Assembly: GCF_009360615.1 (NCBI RefSeq)
Contig: NZ_SPEY01000001.1
Coordinates: 1-64,000 of the forward strand
From: Comamonas sp.
GTDB taxonomy: Bacteria > Pseudomonadota > Gammaproteobacteria > Burkholderiales > Burkholderiaceae_C
Length of the DNA: 64,000 nt
Direction: 5' to 3'
Shown: piece by piece, positions 9,126 through 16,264 of the stretch
Numbering within the stretch: the stretch's first letter is position 1
Layout: the number at the start of each line of letters is the position of its first letter
The notes under the pieces: generated by a model
What the model saw: the letters and a program-made list of their open reading frames with translations, nothing else
Told to the model about the DNA's origin: nothing
The model's database searches: none
Position numbers and translations under genes: made by a program

Positions 9126-9553
9126 GGGAGAAGCTCCGGGAGTCATGGCGCATGGTGCATCTGCACAAGTTTGATTGCGAAGCAGATGACGCGTTTGAAG
9201 AGAGGATGCGCCGGTTCATTCCAATTGGCCCGAAGTATGCAACGCATGGGGCCGCGGGGTGCACGCCGGGCTCGTGCCGGGTGCTTCAGCAGTTCAGATG
9301 TGCAGGCTTACGCCAGGGCCAGGCTCCCCGGTCTCCACAACCTGCATTGAACGTGCGATGAATGAACATGATGCGGACAGTGTAGCGCATAGCGCCGACG
9401 CGCAAACAATGACGCTTCTATGCCGTGCAATGACTTCCATGCTGGGGACAGTCCTTATTGCGATGAAATCTGGCAGACACAAATATGCACGACCGTTCGC
9501 AATTCAAGGCCACCTGCAGAGCGGCCAGGAACAACCAACACGAGGAGACATTC
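9126..9553. promoter_or_regulatory. Divergent promoter region of the trp operon and the chalcone-isomerase-fold gene
   Basis: About 430 bases with no gene that I can support. A possible minus-strand -10 box (TACACT at 9379-9384 read on the minus strand) has a weak -35-like TTTGCG 16 bases before it; this would leave a trpE leader of roughly 250 bases. I looked for a leader peptide with paired Trp codons and saw none, so attenuation by a TrpL peptide is not supported. The promoter call itself is weak. Confidence 0.3.
9134..9137 (-). promoter_or_regulatory. Ribosome binding site that decides the trpE GTG start
   Basis: On the minus strand GGAG lies eight bases before a GTG at 9125, ahead of the conserved ITELEFKSLAAQGYN start. 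The upstream ATG at 9146 has nothing comparable before it. Confidence 0.7.
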
Positions 9554-10159
9554 ATGCCCAGCTTACGTTGGCCACAGGCTTTGCTGCTGGCTGCAGCGCT
9601 TGCCAGCTTTGCCCTCCATGCTCAGGAGCGCCCGACTGAACCCGTCAAGTTGCATGGTGTGAACTACGCACCCAGCTTGCAGTTGCAGGGTCAGGCCCTG
9701 CAGCTCAACGGTGCAGGCACACGTTACAAGGCCGTTTTCAAGGTCTATACCGCCGGCCTGTATCTGGAAAAGCCGGCGCGCAGCCTGCAGGAAATCGCCG
9801 CCCTGCCCGGTCCCAAGCGCATCAGCGTGACCATGCTGCGCGATATCGACTCGGCCGAGCTGGGCAAGCTGTTCTCACGCGGCATGGAAGACAATATGGA
9901 GCGGGCAGCCTTCTCCAAGCTGATTCCAGGGGTGATGCGCATGAGCGAGATCTTCACCCAGCACAAAAAGCTGCTTGCAGGCGAGACCTTCATGGTGGAC
10001 TGGCTGCCCGGCCAGGGCACCATCGTGACCGTCAAGGGCCAGCCACAGGGCGAGGCCTTCAAGGAGCCCGAATTCTTCAACGCCCTGCTCGGCATCTGGC
10101 TGGGCCCCAGGCCCGCCGATCAGCAGCTCAAGAAAGCGCTGCTGGGCGAGGCCGGCTGA
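9554..10159 (+). CDS. Exported chalcone-isomerase-fold protein
   Basis: A 201-residue protein with a cleavable signal peptide (hydrophobic ALLLAAALASFALHA, then QERP). The mature part has the chalcone isomerase-like pattern: LNGAGTRYKAVFKVYTAGLYLE, a PKRISVTMLRDIDS stretch, and an EFFNALLGIWLGPRPAD end. Bacterial members are periplasmic and of unknown role, probably ligand binding rather than flavonoid chemistry. The ATG at 9554 has a GAGGAG ribosome binding site; the upstream start at 9485 would spoil the signal peptide. It converges on the SpeD-SpeE gene with a single base between stop codons. Confidence 0.85.
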   Translation: MPSLRWPQALLLAAALASFALHAQERPTEPVKLHGVNYAPSLQLQGQALQLNGAGTRYKAVFKVYTAGLYLEKPARSLQEIAALPGPKRISVTMLRDIDSAELGKLFSRGMEDNMERAAFSKLIPGVMRMSEIFTQHKKLLAGETFMVDWLPGQGTIVTVKGQPQGEAFKEPEFFNALLGIWLGPRPADQQLKKALLGEAG

Positions 10160-10160
10160 C

Positions 10161-11426
10161 TCACTTGAGCAGCTCGCGGTAATAGTTGGGCAGCGCAAAC
10201 AGCGCGCCGTGCACCTGCTCGTTGTAATACTGCAGATCCCGCACCTTGCGCTGCCTGAGGCGTTCGGCCAGCTGCGGTGCCTTCAGCTCCAGCGGATCGA
10301 GCTCATCGGAGGCCACGGCCAGCCCCCAGTAAGCGCCGTAAAGCGGAATGTAGAGGCCGTAGCAGCGGACCACGGCAAACTGCTGGCGCAGGCTGCGCAC
10401 CAGTCCGGCCACCTGCGGGCCGTGGAAGACGGGGCTGCCCAGGTGCAGCACCAGCGCGCCGCCCGGCGCCAGCACGCGCTTCATGCGTGCCAGCGAGCCA
10501 GGCGCATACAAGGCACTGGCCGGAGTGTCGGGATCGGTCAGATCCATCAGCGCCAGATCAAAGCGCTCATCCGTGGCCTCCATCAGGGCCAGGCCGTCGC
10601 CTATGCAGACCTCGACACGGGCATCATCGAGCGCCCCGCGATGCACGGTATGCAGATGCTGGCGCGAGAACTGCACCACGGCCTCGTCCAGCTCGGCCAG
10701 CACCACACGCTCGATGCTCGGATGCTTGAGCAACTCCTCGGCAGCCCCGCCATCGCCTCCCCCCAGAATCAAGGCCTTGCTCGGCGCGGGGTGGGCCATG
10801 GCCGCCGGATGCACCAGCGCCTCGTGATAGAAAAACTCCTCCCCCTCGGAGGTCATGAAGCAATCATCCAGACGCAGCACCTTGCCGAACTGCGGCGTCT
10901 GCAGCAACTCCAGCTTCTGATAGGGGGTCTGCTGCGTCTGCAGCGACGTGGCACGATAGCCAAAGCGCGCATGGGGCGTGAGCTGCTCCAGGGCCCATCC
11001 GGATTCGGAGCCGGGTGCCTGGTGCGGGGCCTGGCCTTCCGGTTGCGCCATGCCGATGTCGCCGCGCATCAATTGCTGGCGCAGCACCTTTCGGGGCGCG
11101 AAAGCGTCGATCACGCCCTCCATCAGAAGGCGGGCCTTGTCCGAGTTGTCGGCGGAAAAATTGCACACATAGACGTCGATGGTGACACTGCCCGTCTCGG
11201 GCCAGGTATGGATGGCCAGATGGGATTCCGCCAACAGCACCGTACCTGTCACCCCGCCGGGCTGGCCCTCATAGGGAGGAAACTTCACCCAGGTGTCCTC
11301 CACCAGGGTCAGTCCCGAGGCCACCGTCTGTTCGCGGCAAAGCCCGGCGATGGCATCGGCATCGAGCATGTAGCGTTCGGCGCCCGCACATTGATAAAGG
11401 TCGGCCGTCAGGTGCAGTCCGTGCAT
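10161..11426 (-). CDS. Fused S-adenosylmethionine decarboxylase (SpeD) and spermidine synthase (SpeE)
   Basis: A 421-residue two-domain polyamine enzyme. Residues 1-130 are a SpeD domain: the [13 protein letters not shown] motif holds the self-cleavage site between Glu67 and Ser68, which becomes the pyruvoyl cofactor, with His69 and His73 beside it. After a Pro/Gly/Ser linker (about 145-165) comes an aminopropyltransferase domain with [12 protein letters not shown], the nucleotide motif [14 protein letters not shown] and DLTDPDTPA. One chain would make decarboxylated SAM and use it on putrescine. Self-cleavage would release a short N-terminal beta peptide, leaving the larger alpha part joined to SpeE. 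ATG at 11426 follows a G-rich ribosome binding site. Confidence 0.88.
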   Translation of the reverse strand: MHGLHLTADLYQCAGAERYMLDADAIAGLCREQTVASGLTLVEDTWVKFPPYEGQPGGVTGTVLLAESHLAIHTWPETGSVTIDVYVCNFSADNSDKARLLMEGVIDAFAPRKVLRQQLMRGDIGMAQPEGQAPHQAPGSESGWALEQLTPHARFGYRATSLQTQQTPYQKLELLQTPQFGKVLRLDDCFMTSEGEEFFYHEALVHPAAMAHPAPSKALILGGGDGGAAEELLKHPSIERVVLAELDEAVVQFSRQHLHTVHRGALDDARVEVCIGDGLALMEATDERFDLALMDLTDPDTPASALYAPGSLARMKRVLAPGGALVLHLGSPVFHGPQVAGLVRSLRQQFAVVRCYGLYIPLYGAYWGLAVASDELDPLELKAPQLAERLRQRKVRDLQYYNEQVHGALFALPNYYRELLK

Positions 11427-11564
11427 GTGGCGTGAGCCCCCCTTCGTTCTCTGCCGGCTGCAAAGCAATACATGAACCGGCATGGGTTGAAACAAAGCTC
11501 ACGACTCTAGCAAACAAGCCTATCCGCACTCATTCCTGCCAGAAATGCAAACCAACAGGCGGCA

Positions 11565-12245
11565 TCACACCGCAAGTTGCACCAGGGAATCCAGGTGGGC
11601 CCTGGCCTCGACCGCCGTGATGGGCTGGCCGTGGTTGTAGCCATAGGTCATCAACACCACCGGACAGCCTGCAGCATGGGCGGCCTGGGCATCGTTGCTG
11701 GAGTCACCCACCATCAGCGTGCGCGCAGGCTCGCTGCCCAGGGCCTTGCAGGTCTCGACCAGCGGCAGCGGATCGGGCTTCTTGCGCGCGAAGGAGTCAC
11801 CACCGAACACGCAGTCGAAAAAGCCGTCCAGTCCCTTGGCAGCCAGCAGGGGCTGGGCGAAGGACAAAGGCTTGTTGGTCAGACAGGCCATGCGCAGCCC
11901 CAGGGACTGGAGGGCCTGCAGGCCCTCGGCCACGCCCGGATAGACATCGGCAAACTGGCCGTTGATGGCCAGGTAATGGTGCTCGTAACGCTGCCAGGCC
12001 CGGGGATACAGGGCATCGATGTTTGGTGCCTGCACATGCGCGAGCACGGAGCGGATCAGGTGCTCGCTGCCCTTGCCCACCATGTTCTCGATGACCTGCG
12101 GCGCGATGCCCGGCAGTTGCAGGTCGGCCAGCATGCGGTTGAGGGCCTCGGCAAAGTCCCCCAGCGTGTTCACCATGGTGCCATCGAGGTCGACCATGAC
12201 GGCATCCAGCTCCAGGCGGAGCAACGGAATAAAGTGTCGAATCAC
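11565..12245 (-). CDS. gph: Phosphoglycolate phosphatase
   Basis: HAD-family phosphatase that removes 2-phosphoglycolate formed by DNA repair or oxygenation. At 226 residues it has DLDGTMVNT (nucleophile Asp), CLTNKP, the KKPDPLP lysine motif and GDSSNDAQAA. The start is a GTG at 12245 with no ribosome binding site; the first dozen residues (IRHFIPLLRLEL) match no part of the family that I know, and the conserved part begins at DAVMVDLDG. This 5' end coincides with the left edge of the island, so the original start may have been replaced. rpe, its usual neighbour, is now 16 kb away. Confidence 0.9.
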   Translation of the reverse strand: MIRHFIPLLRLELDAVMVDLDGTMVNTLGDFAEALNRMLADLQLPGIAPQVIENMVGKGSEHLIRSVLAHVQAPNIDALYPRAWQRYEHHYLAINGQFADVYPGVAEGLQALQSLGLRMACLTNKPLSFAQPLLAAKGLDGFFDCVFGGDSFARKKPDPLPLVETCKALGSEPARTLMVGDSSNDAQAAHAAGCPVVLMTYGYNHGQPITAVEARAHLDSLVQLAV

Positions 12246-12299
12246 GGAATAAAGTTTGAAATTTTCCTGGCTCGTATCGTACGCCCTGCAGAATAAAGT
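12227..12299. repeat. Three copies of GAATAAAGT at the gph 5' end
   Basis: GAATAAAGT occurs at 12227-12235, 12247-12255 and 12291-12299. The first two share 12 bases (ACGGAATAAAGT) at 20-base spacing, and one overlaps the gph start codon. The last two share GAATAAAGTTT. This short AT-rich duplication sits where core sequence meets the island. Confidence 0.6.
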
Positions 12300-12429
12300 T
12301 TAGAAGCGGCAGCCTTCTCCGGGCATACAAACACCTGGAAACCTAGGGCATGTCTGACCTAGTTTCGCTGGCGGCACTCCTTTGCACGGTCCAACACTAT
12401 GTCCTGGATCGTGCCTCACGCCCAAGCCC

Positions 12430-13316
12430 ACCAAGGCTTCAGGACTGTTGCAAATCGGTAACTCTTGCTCAGTGGATTTTTAGCCGATAGCACCTCATCT
12501 TGGGCTGCTGCCGGTTTCGTCGACACCAGCCTAAGCTTCTCGAGCATCCTCGACTCTATCGGACTGATGTACCCAAGTGTCGCGCGCCGACGCGTCGGGT
12601 TGCAGAACCGCCCGACGTAGCCGAACACATCTGATCTTGCTTGCGCGGGCGGTAGACCTTGCGAGCCGTGCGCTCCGTCTTCAGGCGCCTGAAGAAGCTT
12701 TCCATTGCCGAGTTGTCCCAGACTTCGCCAGCACGGCTCATATTGCAGACGATGCCTTGCTCATTCAGCAGACACTGGAAGTGCTCGCTGGTGCTCTGGC
12801 TGCACTGGGCAGAGTGATGCAGCAATTCCTGCGGCCGTCCACGACGCCAAACAGCCATCATCAGCGCACCAGCCGCGAGTTGGCTGGTCATGCTGGAATG
12901 CATCGACCAACCCACGATGCGTCGCGAGTACCGCTCCCCCAATACCGCCACATACAGCCAGCCTTCAGCCGTCCGGATGCAGGTAACGTCGTCCACCCAC
13001 TTGCGGTTCGGCGCATCAGCCTGGAACTGGCGGTCCAGCAAGTTGTCGGCGATGGCACTGCACTCGCCATGGTCCTTGGGCAGGCCTCGGCGACACCGCC
13101 GTGCGCGTAGCGCCTGTTCACGCATCAGTCGCTCAATGCGGGTCAGTCCGCAGTGCCCCCCCCCAATGCCAGCACGTCATGCGAGATGCGCCGTGCTCCG
13201 TATGCTCGGTCGCTACCCAAGAAGGCGCAGCTTGCGCCACTGCAACGCCTCGCTCGGTCACCGAGCTTGACCGCTTCAGCCTTGAATTTCGGGCTGAACT
13301 GCCGTCTCGTCCCCAT
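12430..13316 (-). pseudogene. Decayed IS3-family insertion sequence (orfA and orfB remnants)
   Basis: Fragments of an IS3-type transposase in several frames. The 5' end holds an OrfA start (ATG at 13316, RRQFSPKFKAEAVKL), then a frame change to ERGVAVAQAA, then YGARRISHDVLA and RIERLMREQ from OrfB. The largest open piece (12556-13125) has NRKWVDDVTCIRTAEGWLYV with the first catalytic Asp, but the second is lost (HHSAQC where HHSDQG is expected); the third position survives in WDNSAMESFF. A further frameshift moves the C-terminal NPTRRRATLGYISPIE into the 12628 frame. Internal deletions, frameshifts and a missing catalytic residue show that it cannot transpose by itself. I found no clean terminal repeats. 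Confidence 0.75.
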
Positions 13317-13951
13317 AAACCACCTCCGGTTTCATCTTCCGCCTTGACAAGGTGTCTTTGAGACCGGCAGCAGCCCTGGGCCCAGCAGGGCCCTTTTCCA
13401 CCACACCAACAAGTACGGCGGCAACGCCTTGACGGCGAAGGCAACGACTATCGAGGCGGCGGCGATGGGCCCCAAAGGTGAGTGTCAGCGCGCAAAAAAC
13501 TGCACATAGCGGGGCTCCGAAAGGCCCATCCAAATGACAAACACCGATATGCCTTCCAACACGCTGGCGTCGTCGGTCAGTGCCCGGATGTAGCCCACGC
13601 CGCCCTGGTCAGCCATGTCCGTCGGCCTACAGGAAGAGCGCAGACGCCGAGGCCTTCGACAGCTCGCCAGGTTTTTCGGACTGATCCGATATACCCAGCT
13701 CGATCTCTTACGCATACTGAGATACAGCAGTCAAGTGCATCGCAACAACGATATTTCCTGACTTTTGCCAGCAGCACTCGCAGCCCGCTCCCGACGGAGC
13801 CACCGGGGCACTGGTGACCGACCTCACCGCCCTTGCGAGACCTCGCTTCGCTACATGTGGCGCGCAGAGGCCGAGTTGCGACACGAAACACACAGTGAAA
13901 GCGGAGTGTGCGCAGAAAGTATGTCAGCCTTCGCTAGGAATGGAGTAAATC
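13317..13951. other. Unrecognised stretch between IS relic and EAL gene
   Basis: About 630 bases with several short overlapping ORFs on both strands, none with a family I recognise and none with a convincing ribosome binding site. It probably consists of mobile-element debris plus the upstream region of the EAL gene, whose GGAG site is at its right edge. Confidence 0.5.
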
Positions 13952-14866
13952 ATGAAGGACGTCTTCGCCAAGAGCGTTGAGGTTGCAACAATGCCTTGCA
14001 CGAGCCGACTCGTTGATCGAATCTGCGACGGAGTCTTGGCCAGGGAGTTCTCGGTTGCCTTCCAACCGATCGTGGACGTGGACTCTGGTCGTACGGTAGG
14101 CGCCGAAGCGCTATTGCGCTGGCAACATCCGGAGTTCGGTCAACTCTTGCCCGGGACATTCGCCAAAGCACTTCTTGCACCTGAAGCCGCATGGGCAACG
14201 ACGGCGTTTGTGATCGACGAAGTGTGCAGACAACTGAACGCTTCGCTGGCCACTGCTTCAACGAGTTTTCCTGAAGGTGGAGCCCGGCTGCAGTTCGTGT
14301 CGTTCAATGTTTTGCCTTCCCAACTGCAGGGCACAAGACTTGAAACGCTGATTCGCGAGGCACTTTCAAAGCATCGTGTCAGGCCGTCGCTGATTCTGAT
14401 CGAATTGCTCGAGTGCGAGTCAATAGCTGACCAAGCCAAGCTGCAGCAGGACATTGAAAGGCTCCGGAAGCTGGGTGTGCGCGTGGCCATTGACGACTTC
14501 GGTAGCGGCTCATGGACCTTGTGCGATCTGGCAAACCTGAAGGTCGATGTCGTCAAGCTCAGCGGCAAGCTGGTAAAACGAGCCCCTTTGGATGCGAGAA
14601 GGTGGCTAATTCTTGGCGGCATGATCGGTTTGCTTTCGGATCTCGGTTTCGCCACGGTCGTGGAGGGGATCGAGTCAACGGACCAGCGCGCTTGGATTGA
14701 AACGCAGAGGCCTGTTATGGCCCAAGGCTATGGCTATGCAAGGCCTCAACCATGCCTACGCTCGGCACTACGTACCGACGAATCGCTGCGCCGCATTGCT
14801 TCATCCGCAACACCTCCCGCTACTCACGCAATGGTTCCGATCGAAAAATTGTGCAATGTGCTGTAG
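13952..14866 (+). CDS. EAL-domain protein, probable c-di-GMP phosphodiesterase
   Basis: A 304-residue stand-alone EAL domain. The motifs needed for hydrolysis are visible: FQPIVDV, GAEALLRWQHP with Glu52, SFNVLPSQL (Asn), LIELLE (Glu), IDDFGSGSW with Asp181-Asp182, the VVKLSGKLV lysine and VVEGIES (Glu). The final QGYGYARPQP replaces the common QGYLFGRP. No GGDEF, sensor or membrane part is present. GGAG precedes the ATG. It is divergent in orientation from most of the pilus locus and lies beside the response regulator, recalling the BvgR/BvgAS arrangement of Bordetella. The motif set suggests an active enzyme; a c-di-GMP receptor role is the alternative. Confidence 0.88.
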   Translation: MKDVFAKSVEVATMPCTSRLVDRICDGVLAREFSVAFQPIVDVDSGRTVGAEALLRWQHPEFGQLLPGTFAKALLAPEAAWATTAFVIDEVCRQLNASLATASTSFPEGGARLQFVSFNVLPSQLQGTRLETLIREALSKHRVRPSLILIELLECESIADQAKLQQDIERLRKLGVRVAIDDFGSGSWTLCDLANLKVDVVKLSGKLVKRAPLDARRWLILGGMIGLLSDLGFATVVEGIESTDQRAWIETQRPVMAQGYGYARPQPCLRSALRTDESLRRIASSATPPATHAMVPIEKLCNVL

Positions 14867-15142
14867 AGACGCCCTTCTGTCCGCCGCCTGCTCTGGCCTT
14901 GCAGGCTGTTTGCATAACCCATACTGCGACTCTTAAAGGTGCGTACGTCTGTGTGTGGGCAAGGATTCACCCCCACCGTGGCAGTGGCCGCTCGGACTGG
15001 TCTCAAGCACTTCGCCAGAAGCTAACTCTCAGATCTAGAAACCGCAGTCGCCCTGCTCAACCAGGCAAGCCACGCGGGACATCGCACAGGTTGCGTCATG
15101 CATGCTCAAAACCACGTTTCAATGCCACCCCAAAGAAAGCAC

Positions 15143-15847
15143 TCACTTGCCCTCAAGCATCTTGCGGGACGCAAACAGCTCGACGTCGCTGCGGATGCCA
15201 AGCTTGCGAAATGCTGCTTGCTTTTGCGTGCTGATCGTCTTTCGGCTTCGGGAGAATTTCGCCGCGATGTCGGACACAGACATACCCGCGAGATAGCAGC
15301 GCAGCACTTCGTGCTCGCGCGGGCTGAGACGTAAGTCCGCGGACAGACCTGAATCGGGTGCTGGTGCGCTCTCACTGCTCGCGTTTTTTTTCTCTATGCG
15401 AGGATCGGGCATCCCGCTCGACATAAGCTTGCCGGACAACTCGGTGCTGATGTACGGACGGCCTTTGGCGACAACGAAGATGGCTTGCGCGAGCTGACTG
15501 AGATTCTCGCTCTTGCCGAAGAAGCCGAGCGCCCCCGCACGCATCGTCATGTTGACGGTCGCTGGCGTATCGCTGCTCGACGTCATCAGAATCTTGCAAT
15601 CCGGGAAACGCGTACTGACCAGCTTGATCAGATTGAGGCCGTCGATCTCGCCGGGACCGAGCGTGTAGTCGAGCAGCACAACGTCTGCATGATTTTCCTC
15701 GAGCCAGCAGATCAAGTCGCGCGATTTCGCGAAGCTCGCCACCACCGCAATATCAGTCCTGTCTGCCAGATAGCTGGAAATCCCATGCTGGACTACGGCA
15801 TGGTCGTCCAGGATCACGACCCGGATCAACTGGTGTTCTGGCCTCAT
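15143..15847 (-). CDS. cblR: RcsB/NarL-type response regulator of the cable-pilus locus
   Basis: A 234-residue receiver plus LuxR-type helix-turn-helix. The receiver has VVILDDHAVVQHG, the phospho-acceptor in VLLDYTLG (Asp60) and LMTSSSDTP; a Ser/Pro/Glu-rich linker follows; the DNA-binding part reads LSPREHEVLRCYLAGMSVSD with the recognition helix RSRKTISTQKQAAFRKLGI, close to RcsB. The ATG at 15847 has AAAGGG seven bases upstream; two earlier in-frame starts add unconserved residues. It sits near two hybrid kinases, as CblR does in Burkholderia cenocepacia, and is its likely phosphorelay output for pilus transcription. Confidence 0.82.
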   Translation of the reverse strand: MRPEHQLIRVVILDDHAVVQHGISSYLADRTDIAVVASFAKSRDLICWLEENHADVVLLDYTLGPGEIDGLNLIKLVSTRFPDCKILMTSSSDTPATVNMTMRAGALGFFGKSENLSQLAQAIFVVAKGRPYISTELSGKLMSSGMPDPRIEKKNASSESAPAPDSGLSADLRLSPREHEVLRCYLAGMSVSDIAAKFSRSRKTISTQKQAAFRKLGIRSDVELFASRKMLEGK

Positions 15848-16264
15848 TGCTAACCCTTTCATTCTTGCGATATGGCTGTGGATGGCTGGCTGGTCTATAG
15901 TCATCGCAAGCCGCTATCAATGCGGTTGATTATCGTGATCAGACTACTGCCTTTCTGGGTAGTTCTTAACCCATCCGCATGAACCTGTCAGGGGGAGCCG
16001 CTTCCATCAATGGCACCCGAGGAGGTTCGGATAACGTCACAATTCGGTGTTTGCGATGGCAAGACAAGGGATGGCACGCGCCAGGCCGCATTGCGTTCAC
16101 AATGCACGACCTGTAAAGGCTGGCTCGTCTCTCGACGTTAGGCGCCTTCAGCGCGGGCGATACTGCCTTAAAGGGGTGCAAAGATGCCGGATCGGCACCG
16201 CCGCCGGCGACAACGTGGCCGACTCGGTCACGCCCCAGCCAATAACGCGAAGAAGGACGTGAGC
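15848..16264. promoter_or_regulatory. Divergent upstream region between cblR and cblT
   Basis: About 415 bases between the starts of the response regulator (minus) and the HPt-bearing kinase (plus). No gene is supported; short ORFs here are unconvincing. It must hold the promoters of both genes, but I cannot point to a certain -10/-35 pair. Confidence 0.4.

Noticed and set aside
7353-9350. 665-codon open frame on the plus strand
   Set aside because: It runs antisense to trpE and the chorismate mutase gene; its length comes from high GC3, and the protein has no family features.
9126-9553. TrpL-type attenuator before trpE
   Set aside because: No short ORF with adjacent Trp codons and no terminator/antiterminator pair could be seen.
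13156-13164. Run of about nine C as phase-variation tract
   Set aside because: It lies in the degenerate IS3 relic, where no intact coding frame would be switched.
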